Source of the DNA: a virus
DNA length: 37,492 nucleotides
Direction: 5' to 3' (one strand)
IMG/VR virus record: IMGVR_UViG_3300033146_004280
Location: 1 to 37,492 of that record
Part shown: in pieces, positions 19,495-26,483 of the stretch
How the letters are laid out: each line of letters opens with the position of its first letter
Position numbering within the stretch: position 1 is the first letter of the stretch
Notes under the pieces: model-generated
What the model was told of the DNA's origin: nothing
Database searches by the model: none
Seen by the model: the letters and a program-made list of their open reading frames with translations, nothing else
Position numbers and translations under genes: made by a program

Positions 19495-19584
19495 ATGTCA
19501 TTTATTACACTTTTAATAGTAGGTTCATTATTATTAATGATAGTACCTTTAGTAGTTGATAAGTATATTCTAAAATACTTATAA
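19495..19584 (+). CDS. 29-aa single-helix membrane peptide
   Basis: Between tRNA-Leu and tRNA-Arg a short frame follows AAGGAAAGAA and reads MSFITLLIVGSLLLMIVPLV and then VDKYILKYL. Nearly all of it is one transmembrane helix with a basic C-terminal end. The good SD and its position in an otherwise filled tRNA array support it; there is no homology evidence. Small membrane peptides of this kind can act on host enzymes or membranes. Confidence 0.5.
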   Translation: MSFITLLIVGSLLLMIVPLVVDKYILKYL

Positions 19585-19589
19585 AATAT

Positions 19590-19665
19590 ATCGTTGTAGT
19601 CTAATTGGAGAGGCAATGACCTTCTAAGTCATAAAATGTAGGTTCGAGTCCTATCAGCGATACCA
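19590..19665 (+). tRNA. tRNA-Arg(TCT)
   Basis: Acceptor ATCGTTG/CAGCGAT with one wobble, A73, CCA. Anticodon arm ATGAC-CTTCTAA-GTCAT. Confidence 0.85.
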
Positions 19666-19668
19666 AAT

Positions 19669-19801
19669 TTATTATAAGGGAATTTTAAGATGTGCACAAT
19701 CTTAAATAACTCTTTAGTGAATTTTCCATGGGTCTAGAACCTAAAAATAAACTAGAATCGCCTCCAGTTTGGCGGGTAAAAATAAATCTGGAACCAAAGA
19801 T
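19669..19801 (+). other. Intergenic remnant with hairpins
   Basis: No reliable gene. TCTAG/CTAGA and CGCC-tccagttt-GGCG hairpins near 19731-19775 suggest a decayed tRNA or small RNA. The long frame across this stretch runs through tRNA-His and is not real. Confidence 0.3.
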
Positions 19802-19878
19802 GGTGTTAGTAGATTTAATGGTAGAACGCTGGCCTGTGAAGCTGGTAGATGAGGGTTCAAGTCCCTTCTTTCACCCCA
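19802..19878 (+). tRNA. tRNA-His(GTG)
   Basis: It has an extra G at -1 facing C73, the His hallmark. GTGTTAG pairs with CTTTCAC at five of seven positions, and CCA is encoded. Anticodon arm CTGGC-CTGTGAA-GCTGG. Confidence 0.8.
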
Positions 19879-19881
19879 AAT

Positions 19882-19930
19882 GGTTCCTTACGTTAATGGT
19901 AAACGAGCAGGTTGCTAACTTCTAGGTAAT
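19882..19930 (+). pseudogene. 5' half of a tRNA truncated before an endonuclease gene
   Basis: GGTTCCT, a TAATGG-type D arm and a loop TTGCTAA look like the first half of a tRNA. The matching 3' end (AGGAACC) is found neither here nor after the endonuclease at 19977. Insertion of that gene probably removed it. Confidence 0.4.
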
Positions 19931-19953
19931 GAATAAAAAAATAGTTCGGGAAG

Positions 19954-19961
19954 TATAAATA
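19954..19961 (+). promoter_or_regulatory. T4-type late promoter
   Basis: TATAAATA, 4 nt, then an 11-nt leader with AAGGA before the ATG at 19977. Confidence 0.6.
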
Positions 19962-19976
19962 ATATAAGGATATATT

Positions 19977-20696
19977 ATGAACTATAAATTACATTATGAA
20001 AAACTCATTCAAAGAGGTAAAAATAGAAAATTAGATTGTTATAAAGAAGTACACCATATATTACCTAGATGCTTAGGTGGCGAAAATGATAAAAATAATT
20101 TAGTAGAATTAACTGCTAGAGAACATTTTATTGCTCATATATTATTAGTTAAAATATATCCGAATGAGTATGGATTAATTAAAGCAGTTAATATGATGTG
20201 TACTTCAAGTAATAATCAAGACCGCATTCATAACAGAATGTACGGATGGCTAAAAGAAAAGTTTAGTATTGAAATGAGTAGAAGTCAAATAGGTGATAAA
20301 AATTCGCAGCATGGAACTATGTGGATACATAATTTAGATTTGAAAGAGTCTAAAAAACTTTCCAAAAGTGAAGAAATTCCTTTAGGTTGGCTTAAAGGTC
20401 GTAAAATAAATTGGAATAAACCAAAAGTAAAAATTGATAAAATATTTAATAGAAGAGTTAATACTATTAAAAAGAATATGATTGAAAGAATATATAAAGA
20501 TAAATTACTAAAATATAATTTAATAAGTAAAAAAATTTTAGCAGAATATCAATATATATTATTTAGAAAAATCGGTTTTGAATCTTATAAAAATGTAGTA
20601 TCATATAATAAATCATACGAAAATTTAATAATGGGATTTAAGAGAAACGCTAAAAATTATGTATCATTAGATCATAAAGCAGCAAAATCGCGGTGA
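19977..20696 (+). CDS. HNH homing endonuclease
   Basis: The 239-aa protein has an HNH core at about 22-60: EVHHILPRCLGG, ENDKNNLVEL and AREHFIAHILL, the arrangement found in phage free-standing HNH enzymes. Residues about 108-133 (MWIHNLDLKESKKL to GWLKGRK) match the C-terminal ends of the two GIY-YIG proteins at 1260 and 2659, so a DNA-binding tail has moved between nuclease types. The basic C-terminus has no clear motif. Its stop codon lies inside the first bases of tRNA-Ser, an overlap like that at 18816. Confidence 0.8.
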   Translation: MNYKLHYEKLIQRGKNRKLDCYKEVHHILPRCLGGENDKNNLVELTAREHFIAHILLVKIYPNEYGLIKAVNMMCTSSNNQDRIHNRMYGWLKEKFSIEMSRSQIGDKNSQHGTMWIHNLDLKESKKLSKSEEIPLGWLKGRKINWNKPKVKIDKIFNRRVNTIKKNMIERIYKDKLLKYNLISKKILAEYQYILFRKIGFESYKNVVSYNKSYENLIMGFKRNAKNYVSLDHKAAKSR

Positions 20697-20779
20697 GTAA
20701 ATTAGCCAGGGACTGGCACTGTTTGCTAAACAGTTGGAGGTGTTAAAACCTTTCGGATCGATACCGATTCTCTCCACCA
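20692..20779 (+). tRNA. tRNA-Ser(GCT)
   Basis: GGTGAGT pairs with TCTCTCC at five of seven positions, A73, CCA. Anticodon arm ACTGT-TTGCTAA-ACAGT is perfect. Long variable arm AGGT-gttaaa-ACCT fits Ser, although Ser normally has G73. It overlaps the endonuclease stop codon. Confidence 0.75.
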
Positions 20780-20785
20780 AAATAT

Positions 20786-20859
20786 GTCGGTATAGCCAAA
20801 AGGAAAGGCACCAGCTTGCAACCCTGGGATTGAGATTTCGAAATTCTCTATCGACTCCA
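20786..20859 (+). tRNA. tRNA-Cys(GCA)
   Basis: Acceptor GTCGGTA/TATCGAC, T73 (the Cys identity base), CCA. Anticodon loop TTGCAAC on CCAG/CTGG. Confidence 0.85.
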
Positions 20860-20862
20860 AAT

Positions 20863-20939
20863 GCCCTTATAGCACAACTGAATAATGCTCAGAGCTACGA
20901 ACTCTGATAGTGCAGGTTTGAATCCTGCTAAGGGCTCCA
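20863..20939 (+). tRNA. tRNA-Arg(ACG)
   Basis: Acceptor GCCCTTA/TAAGGGC perfect, T73, CCA. Anticodon arm CAGAG-CTACGAA-CTCTG; A34 would be converted to inosine by host TadA. Last tRNA of the array. Confidence 0.85.
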
Positions 20940-20959
20940 AAATATTTTTAAGGACTTAA

Positions 20960-21304
20960 ATGAAGACTGTTTTAAATGATAGACAAGCGTTAGAAGTTCC
21001 TAGAAATATTTTTGATACGTATGACTTAGATGATTATGATGAATATTATGATGATTATGGCTATGGGTATGATTATTATTTTGGGCATGATATACCCCCA
21101 GAAAGTTTAATTATCTCAAAAGATAAAGAAGGAATTAAAGTATTCCAAACAGACTCTAAAACTTATTATGATGAAGTTATAATTGATAAAGATTATCAAT
21201 TAGATGATGTCATGGAAGAAGGATTTTTCAAAGACATTGATGTTTTTATATCTTCAACTGCAGAAAGTGAAATACTTCACAAATACCCCGAATACTTCGT
21301 TTAA
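20960..21304 (+). CDS. Acidic Tyr/Asp-rich protein with PEYFV tail
   Basis: The 114-aa protein has a low-complexity centre (YDLDDYDEYYDDYGYGYDYYFG, about 21-42) followed by a beta-like half, IIDKDYQLDDVMEEGFFKDIDVF, and ends KYPEYFV. It starts 5 nt after AAGGA, 20 nt behind the last tRNA, and may share the tRNA transcript. The tail codons (CCC GAA TAC TTC GTT) do not overlap another gene and differ from those in other tails. Function is unknown; acidic mimicry of nucleic acid is possible. Confidence 0.65.
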   Translation: MKTVLNDRQALEVPRNIFDTYDLDDYDEYYDDYGYGYDYYFGHDIPPESLIISKDKEGIKVFQTDSKTYYDEVIIDKDYQLDDVMEEGFFKDIDVFISSTAESEILHKYPEYFV

Positions 21305-21342
21305 TTTCCAAATTCTTTCAAAATTCAAAAATTCTTTTCAAA

Positions 21343-21376
21343 TTTAAGCTTACTTTAATGTTAAACATGGTATAAT
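21343..21376 (+). promoter_or_regulatory. Early promoter with TTTAAGC box
   Basis: TTTAAGC (21343-21349), 21 nt, TATAAT (21371-21376), preceded by AAATTC/GAATTT-like pairs. It drives the operon from 21400. Confidence 0.7.
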
Positions 21377-21399
21377 ATAGTATATAAGAAGGATTGAAA

Positions 21400-21867
21400 A
21401 TGAATGTAAATTATGAAGATAAAACAAAAGAAGAGTTAATAGAGCTTATTAAGTATTATAGACATGATAGTTTAACTGGAATGAAACTTAGAAAAGATTT
21501 TGAAGTTGAATTAACAGAAAGATTTTATGGTACAGATAATTTTTACTTATCAATGTTTGATGTTAATAATTTACATTCAACTAACAGAGATGAAGGATAT
21601 GCGGCAGGTAATGATTTAATTAGAAGAGTTGCAAATCATATTATGTTTTATTGTCAAAAAAATTCTTACCGTTATGGTGGAGATGAATTTATGGCATTTA
21701 CAAATGAAGCACCTAATTTTACACAAATTAATAGTAAAGAAGCATGTTGTGCTACTGTATTTTCTGGAGATTTTGAAAGTCCACAATCTTTATTAAAAGA
21801 AGTTGATAGACTTTTAACACTTAAGAAAATAGAACTACGCAAAGGTGTAGATGATAGAAGACAATAA
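21400..21867 (+). CDS. Stand-alone GGDEF protein, putative diguanylate cyclase
   Basis: I start at the ATG of 21400, 6 nt after AGAAGGA, rather than an upstream TTG. The 155-aa protein is one GGDEF domain: DSLTG (23-27), metal-binding Asp in MFDVNN (about D54), DEGYAAGNDLI (64-74) and RYGGDEF (91-97). The catalytic signature is intact, so synthesis of cyclic di-GMP from two GTP is predicted. No RxxD inhibitory site precedes GGDEF and there is no sensor domain. The C-terminal part is shorter than usual. It heads an early operon of tagged small proteins, so it would act soon after infection, perhaps shifting the host towards attachment or slower motility. Confidence 0.8.
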   Translation: MNVNYEDKTKEELIELIKYYRHDSLTGMKLRKDFEVELTERFYGTDNFYLSMFDVNNLHSTNRDEGYAAGNDLIRRVANHIMFYCQKNSYRYGGDEFMAFTNEAPNFTQINSKEACCATVFSGDFESPQSLLKEVDRLLTLKKIELRKGVDDRRQ

Positions 21868-22226
21868 TGTATTTAATGCAAGGTCAATATTATGGGAAAA
21901 TATTTGCAGAAGCTAATAATTTAAGAGCAATTTGTTTTAAAGAATTTAGTGAGCCAATATATTATGATAATGAAAAATGTATTTTAATGATTTGCCAAGA
22001 TATGTTTTTACTTGAGTATAAAGCTTATTTGAAACCATTATCAAGAGCTTATCCGAATTTTATTCATGGGGATGCAACTGAAAATGATGAGAGAATTTTG
22101 TCAGCTATGATGTATGGGGATTCATTTCCAGCATATAGAGCACAAAGATACTTTCCAGAAATTGATTTTATAGAAGGAGATTATTTTGATAATATTAAAA
22201 ATAGATTACCAGAGTATTTCGTATGA
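21867..22226 (+). CDS. Small protein with PEYFV tail
   Basis: The 119-aa protein overlaps the GGDEF gene by TAATG. It has mixed helical and beta segments (CILMICQDMFLLEYKAYLK) with no known motif, and ends RLPEYFV. The last codons CCA GAG TAT TTC GTA TGA contain the SD and ATG of the next gene, so tail and ribosome-binding site share DNA. Confidence 0.65.
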   Translation: MYLMQGQYYGKIFAEANNLRAICFKEFSEPIYYDNEKCILMICQDMFLLEYKAYLKPLSRAYPNFIHGDATENDERILSAMMYGDSFPAYRAQRYFPEIDFIEGDYFDNIKNRLPEYFV

Positions 22227-22450
22227 GTATAGCAATTAACAGGCCGGATTTTGCTAATAGAACTTTACAGAAAATCAAGAAAGGTCAAGGGTACAGTTGG
22301 AATTTAATTACGTTACAAGTAATTCAAGAATATGTTGAAATGGTTGAAATTATAACCAAAGATAAATCAACATTTGGGGTTGATATTTATTATGAAGCCC
22401 TGAAATTAAAGAAAATTATGAAAGAACAAATACCAGAGCATTTCACATAG
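22223..22450 (+). CDS. Small protein with PEHFT tail
   Basis: This 75-aa protein is mostly helical (LITLQVIQEYVEMVEIITKD) and ends EQIPEHFT, a variant of the common tail. Its start is embedded in the tail of the upstream gene (ATGA). A TAG follows, then GGAGATAAG for the next gene. It has no recognised family. Confidence 0.6.
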   Translation: MSIAINRPDFANRTLQKIKKGQGYSWNLITLQVIQEYVEMVEIITKDKSTFGVDIYYEALKLKKIMKEQIPEHFT

Positions 22451-22458
22451 GAGATAAG

Positions 22459-22662
22459 ATGAAACCTTTAAATAGAAAATGTGTAAAATTTCCAGGTAAA
22501 ACTGATTGTCACCCTGAACCGGGATATCAGAATTGGTGGGAAGATGTTGGTGATATTGGAGCAGGTAAGCTCAAACAAAACTTAGAAAATGAAATACTAG
22601 AAGAAATTCTTGATATGGATGAAAAAGATGAAGGACAAATTGATGAAGAACCAGGAACATAG
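22459..22662 (+). CDS. Small acidic protein, unknown
   Basis: The 67-aa protein starts after GGAG at 8-nt spacing. Its N-terminal half has two Cys and aromatic residues (CVKFPGKTDCHPEPGYQNWW), and the C-terminal half is strongly acidic (EEILDMDEKDEGQIDEEPGT). It overlaps the start of the next, very basic protein by 20 nt; an acidic/basic pair made together may form a complex, but this is speculation. Confidence 0.6.
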   Translation: MKPLNRKCVKFPGKTDCHPEPGYQNWWEDVGDIGAGKLKQNLENEILEEILDMDEKDEGQIDEEPGT

Positions 22663-22792
22663 CAATAAAAATTGTTGGTGTGGTGGACATAATCATAAAA
22701 ACCGTAAGAAAAATAAAAGACATAATTCTACTAAACGTAGATTATCTCAGAAAATAAATAGAAAATTTATTAGTGAAATGAAGGGGAAATAA
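22643..22792 (+). CDS. Small basic protein with CWCGGH motif
   Basis: I choose the ATG at 22643 because AAGGA lies 7 nt upstream, inside the preceding gene; an upstream TTG frame has no SD. The 49-aa product contains CWCGGHNH (about 11-18), a possible small metal site, followed by a Lys/Arg/Asn-rich stretch (KNRKKNKRHNSTKRRLSQK). It could bind nucleic acid or ribosomes. Its TAA overlaps the next ATG. Confidence 0.55.
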   Translation: MKNQEHSNKNCWCGGHNHKNRKKNKRHNSTKRRLSQKINRKFISEMKGK

Positions 22793-23004
22793 TGAGAGAA
22801 TTAGTAGGAAAAGCTTTTATGACTAAAGATGGCGGTGCATCAATTATTAAGATAAAAAATGGAAATGTCATATTTGAATTGACTTCAAATAGATTTCGTA
22901 AACCAGTAATGCTAAGTATACAAGAGCTAGTTACTAATTATATGACCAAAGATAGCGTATTATACGGAAAAATTAAAATAGAATATCCAGAATATTTTAT
23001 ATAA
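22792..23004 (+). CDS. Small beta-rich protein with PEYFI tail
   Basis: The 70-aa protein has short alternating strands (ASIIKIKNGNVIFELTSN) suggestive of a small barrel and ends KIEYPEYFI. The tail codons CCA GAA TAT TTT ATA TAA do not serve as an RBS; a separate AAGGAG follows and leads to a truncated frame at 23014. It overlaps the upstream gene by TAATG. Confidence 0.6.
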   Translation: MRELVGKAFMTKDGGASIIKIKNGNVIFELTSNRFRKPVMLSIQELVTNYMTKDSVLYGKIKIEYPEYFI

Positions 23005-23013
23005 GGAGAAATA

Positions 23014-23082
23014 ATGGATTTAAAATTTAGTAATTTTCCACCCATTCTTAGGATTACAAGCTTTAGAATAAGATATTCCTAA
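23014..23082 (+). pseudogene. Start of a gene cut off by an endonuclease insertion
   Basis: AAGGAG-aaata-ATG is a textbook start directly after a tail-bearing gene, but the frame is lost after 22 codons and lies antisense over the 3' end of the HNH gene. It looks like the surviving 5' end of the next operon gene. Confidence 0.35.
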
Positions 23083-23736
23083 CTCTAATAAATGTCGTTT
23101 TATACCACCTTCAAAGAAATATTCATTTCCTTCAGGGTCTATAACGTGCCAAGATTTTGCATTTGGATTATTAGCTCCAAGTTTACCTTGAGAAAGTTTT
23201 TCACGAACCTCTGGCCTCTTGGCTGGATTTTCGGCTCCAAGTAATTTGCCTTTAGAATTGATAGACATTTTTAATTTTGATTCTTCCGTATGATTTTTAT
23301 TATACATTGAATTATTTGAACCTGAGACTTGAGGTCGTGGACCTCTCATTTTTAGTTTCGATTCATCTGAATGTTTTTTATTATAAAATGGATTTTTTTC
23401 GCCAGTCATTTTTATAGACATTTCTTTAGAAAATATTGTTTTTACTAATGAATAATTTTTACTAAAGCTTCTAATATTTTCATTAGAAACATCAAAATTA
23501 TTCATACATTGAATTGCATAAGATAACTTACATTTATATTTTATATATTCTGACATTTTATACAATAATAAGTGGGCAATATAATGCTCTCTTGGTGTTA
23601 ATCTAATCAAGTTAGATTTGTTATTAGTTCCACCTGCACATTTGGGAACTATATGGTGAGTTTCAAAATATCCTTCATTTATGGCGGTATTTTGTCTCTT
23701 TAATATTAAGTTATTATAAATTTTTGAATAATTCAA
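23020..23736 (-). CDS. HNH homing endonuclease with NUMOD3 repeats
   Basis: The 238-aa protein begins at a TTG 6 nt after AAAGG. HNH core: ETHHIVPKCAGGTNNKSNLI (25-44) and REHYIAHLLLY. NUMOD3-type repeats follow (NPFYNKKHSDESKLKMRG, NSMYNKNHTEESKLKMS), then NPAKRPEVREKLSQGKLGANN. It lies opposite to the surrounding early operon and appears to have replaced a gene begun at 23014. No pseudoknot leader or TATAAATA is visible upstream on its strand. Confidence 0.8.
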   Translation of the reverse strand: MNYSKIYNNLILKRQNTAINEGYFETHHIVPKCAGGTNNKSNLIRLTPREHYIAHLLLYKMSEYIKYKCKLSYAIQCMNNFDVSNENIRSFSKNYSLVKTIFSKEMSIKMTGEKNPFYNKKHSDESKLKMRGPRPQVSGSNNSMYNKNHTEESKLKMSINSKGKLLGAENPAKRPEVREKLSQGKLGANNPNAKSWHVIDPEGNEYFFEGGIKRHLLELGISYSKACNPKNGWKITKF

Positions 23737-23790
23737 TCTAAGCCTTTGGTATTGGTTGCGTTATTTTATTTATATTTAATAAAGTTATGG

Positions 23791-23796
23791 TATAAT
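23791..23796 (+). promoter_or_regulatory. Early-type promoter -10 box for rtcB
   Basis: TATAAT in TTATGGTATAATATAA, then GAAGGA and the start at 23820. The upstream box is TTTAATAAAG rather than TTTAAGC. Confidence 0.55.
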
Positions 23797-23819
23797 ATAA
23801 TATATACGAAGGAATAATT

Positions 23820-25022
23820 ATGATAAATACAAACAAACCGTATAAAATTTATGCGGACACAATAGAAGATGACGCTTTACGTCAATTTGAAGAAACTATG
23901 AACCAAGATTGCACTATTCAAGGTGCTTTAATGCCAGATGCACATAAAGGATATACACTTCCTATTGGATGTGTATGGAAAACAAAAGATAAAATATTTC
24001 CATCAGCAGTCGGGTATGATATTGGATGTGGTATGTGTGCTACAAAGTTAGATATTACGGCTGATGAGTTAGATTTAGAAAAGTTACGTGATGGTATTGT
24101 AAAAAATATTCCAATAGGAATGAATCGTCATAAAAAAGCCCAAGCTTATAAACCATTTGTACATACTGAAGTTGCTGCTAAAGCTTATGAGTCTTCAGGT
24201 AAATACCAATTAGGTACTTTAGGTGGTGGAAATCACTTTATTGAAATCGGAACTGGTAATGATGGTAAAGTCTGGATTGTAATTCACTCAGGTTCTCGTG
24301 GTTTCGGCTACAAGATTGCTGAGCATTATATGAAAGAAGCTGCTATTGATAATACTGATGAAGCTCGTTATGAAACAGAGTTTGACAATAAACATAATTG
24401 GCGAGAACGTGACCCAGAAAAATATGATGCAGCAAAGAAAGAGTTTGTTTATCGTCGTGTTCGTGCACGTTTATCGACTAATATTGAAGGTCATTATGGC
24501 TTAGATATTAATTCAGAACGTGGTAAAGACTATTTGAAAGACCTTGATTGTGCCTTAGAATATGCTTTAGAAAACCGTAAACGTATGATTAATGAAATTG
24601 AAAAATTAATGGGTTCTCCTAAGGTTTTAGATTTTATTAACCGTAATCATAATCATGCTGAAGTTACAGGTAATGAAGTTATTCACCGTAAAGGTGCAAC
24701 TCACGCTGAATTTGGTATGAAGGGAGTAATCCCAGGAAATATGAAAGATGGTTCATTTATTGTATCTGGTAAAGGAAATGCGGATTCTATGAATTCTTCA
24801 TCTCACGGAGCCGGTCGTGTTTTATCACGTTCTAAAGCTAAGAAAACTTTAGACTTAGATGAATTTAACAAAACGATGAAAGATGTTGTAACCAACCATA
24901 CTGATGGTACTTTAGATGAGTCTCCAAAGGCTTATAAAAATATTTTTGAGGTTATGGATTTACAATCAGACTTAGTGGAAATTATTGACAAGGTAACTCC
25001 AATATTAAACGTAAAAGGATAA
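23820..25022 (+). CDS. rtcB: RtcB family RNA ligase
   Basis: The 400-aa protein has the RtcB motif series: MPDAHKGYTLPIG (38-50), AVGYDIGCGM (62-71, with the metal-binding Cys), GTLGGGNHFIEI, HSGSRGFG, NHNHAEV and NSSSHGAGRVLSR, which includes the His that accepts GMP. RtcB joins 2',3'-cyclic-phosphate ends to 5'-OH ends using Mn and GTP and repairs cleaved tRNAs. It is full-length for the compact bacterial/phage form. Only 2 nt separate it from the RNase H-like gene. In a phage with two tRNA arrays it most likely mends tRNAs cut by host anticodon nucleases. Confidence 0.9.
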   Translation: MINTNKPYKIYADTIEDDALRQFEETMNQDCTIQGALMPDAHKGYTLPIGCVWKTKDKIFPSAVGYDIGCGMCATKLDITADELDLEKLRDGIVKNIPIGMNRHKKAQAYKPFVHTEVAAKAYESSGKYQLGTLGGGNHFIEIGTGNDGKVWIVIHSGSRGFGYKIAEHYMKEAAIDNTDEARYETEFDNKHNWRERDPEKYDAAKKEFVYRRVRARLSTNIEGHYGLDINSERGKDYLKDLDCALEYALENRKRMINEIEKLMGSPKVLDFINRNHNHAEVTGNEVIHRKGATHAEFGMKGVIPGNMKDGSFIVSGKGNADSMNSSSHGAGRVLSRSKAKKTLDLDEFNKTMKDVVTNHTDGTLDESPKAYKNIFEVMDLQSDLVEIIDKVTPILNVKG

Positions 25023-25024
25023 AT

Positions 25025-25495
25025 ATGGCATTCAGTGAATTAGAAATTGAAGCAATAAAAGAGGTGCTAAACGCGAACCCAACTGCAAAAATATTTTTGG
25101 GGTCCGATAGTCAAAGACAAAAGAAAAAGAAAATCAAGTATGCTACAAGTCTAGTAATACATTATATTGATGAAAATGGAATTGGTAAAGGTGCAAAAGT
25201 CTTTACTGATATTCTGATGGAAGATGCAATTAAGGAAAACTTATCTCGCCCATTTGTAAGAATGATGAGAGAAGTTGAATTAGTTACTGAACTGTATATG
25301 TCTTTAGAAGATGTATTACTTGAAAGAGATGTTGAAATTCACTTAGATGTTTCTCCAAATAAAGGTGATGGTTCTAATGTTGCTTATGGAGCAGCTGTTG
25401 GATATGTTAAAGGATTTATTGGATTAGACCCAGTAACAAAACCTGCTAGTATGTCATTTGCAGCAAGCTGCGTTGCCGACCGTTATTCAAAATAA
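25025..25495 (+). CDS. RNase H-like protein (DUF458/YkuK type)
   Basis: The 156-aa protein shows IFLGSDSQR (about 18-26), VIHYIDENG, VEIHLDVSPNKGDGSN (about 110-125) and SFAASCVADRYSK at the end. These match what I recall of the YkuK/DUF458 group, which has an RNase H fold with acidic residues for metal binding. The substrate is unknown, but its position directly after rtcB suggests RNA processing or repair. The start follows AAAGGATAA. A pseudoknot leader and endonuclease follow. Confidence 0.7.
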   Translation: MAFSELEIEAIKEVLNANPTAKIFLGSDSQRQKKKKIKYATSLVIHYIDENGIGKGAKVFTDILMEDAIKENLSRPFVRMMREVELVTELYMSLEDVLLERDVEIHLDVSPNKGDGSNVAYGAAVGYVKGFIGLDPVTKPASMSFAASCVADRYSK

Positions 25496-25516
25496 TTAAT
25501 ATCTTATAAATAAAAT

Positions 25517-25603
25517 ATAAGAGATATTAAATGTGTATGTGAGTTGCTCTTTCAGGACTCTTCTCATATACATTTAATGTAGTCCTGAAACCTACACTCT
25601 TAT
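25517..25603 (+). ncRNA. 5' pseudoknot leader (copy 2)
   Basis: Outer stem ATAAGAG (25517-25523)/CTCTTAT (25597-25603). Stem A, 25526-25543 with 25563-25578, has about 16 bp with a 2-nt bulge and a G-U. Stem B is TTTCAGGACT (25550-25559) with AGTCCTGAAA (25581-25590), a perfect 10 bp across the loop of A. The promoter TATAAATA (25505-25512) is 4 nt upstream. The ATG follows 22 nt after, preceded by TATAGGA. Confidence 0.75.
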
Positions 25604-25625
25604 AATTAAATTTATAGGAATTAAT

Positions 25626-26483
25626 ATGTTAATATATAAACATACTTGCTCAATTAATAATAAATCATACATTGGTTTAACTACACTTACCCTTCACAGA
25701 CGATTAAAAGAACATCTTAAACAAGTAAGATTCGGTTCTAAATATCATTTTCATAATGCAATTAGAAAATATGGAATTGAAACATTTACTTCTGAAATAT
25801 TAGAAGATAATATAATTGATAAAGAAATTCTAAAACAAAGAGAAATATACTGGATTAAGCATTATAATACTTTTTTAGGAGAAGGTTATAATATGACTGA
25901 TGGTGGAGATGGATGTAATGGTGGAAAATTACCTTTGAGCCATTTAATTTGTAAAAATTTAGAAACTGGATTATATTTAATGGTACATAAAAATGAGTTT
26001 AAATTAAATAATAATTTAGTTGGCCCAAATTATGGTAATAAGCATTCAAAAGAAACAATAGAAAAATATAAAACGGATAGAAAAGGCCAAGTTCCTTGTA
26101 AAGACCTAGATGGTAATTATTTAACCGTTTCTAAAGAAGAATATGAAGAAAGAGACGATCTAATTGGTGTATGGAGTGGTAGAAAACATTCAGAAGAGTA
26201 TAAGAAAAAGATGAGCATAATAGGGTCAGGTAAAAATAATGCAATGGCTGTTATAACAGAAATTTATAATGAAAATGATGAATTAATGTTTAGTTGCGAA
26301 GGCAGTTTTAAGAAAACTTGTGAAGAAAACAATTTACCATTAAGTGCTCTTGGTAAATCAATAAAAACTAAAACTCCAATATATTTAAATATTTATCCAA
26401 AAATTATAAATAAGTTAATAGATAAAAAGTGGTATCAATATAAAGGTTGGTATGCTAAAACAAAGGATAAATTATTTGTGTAA
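25626..26483 (+). CDS. GIY-YIG homing endonuclease
   Basis: The 285-aa protein opens with LIYKHTCSINNKSYIGLTT (2-20), LHRRLKEHL and AIRKYGIETFTSEIL, a complete GIY-YIG domain to about residue 95. Two copies of a C-terminal module follow (ICKNLETGLYLMVHKNEF and CKDLDGNYLTVSKEEY), with NUMOD3-like YGNKHSKETIEKYK and GRKHSEEYKKKM, and a final ICE-type helix. It sits exactly in front of the Ntn hydrolase gene; its last codons contain the SD and overlap the probable start of that gene. Confidence 0.85.
   Translation: MLIYKHTCSINNKSYIGLTTLTLHRRLKEHLKQVRFGSKYHFHNAIRKYGIETFTSEILEDNIIDKEILKQREIYWIKHYNTFLGEGYNMTDGGDGCNGGKLPLSHLICKNLETGLYLMVHKNEFKLNNNLVGPNYGNKHSKETIEKYKTDRKGQVPCKDLDGNYLTVSKEEYEERDDLIGVWSGRKHSEEYKKKMSIIGSGKNNAMAVITEIYNENDELMFSCEGSFKKTCEENNLPLSALGKSIKTKTPIYLNIYPKIINKLIDKKWYQYKGWYAKTKDKLFV

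Noticed and set aside
19728-19925. 65-codon open frame on the plus strand
   Set aside because: It runs straight through tRNA-His (19802-19878) and the start of a truncated tRNA, and has no SD.
21394-21867. TTG at 21394 as start of the GGDEF gene
   Set aside because: It directly abuts the SD; the ATG at 21400 has the right spacing.
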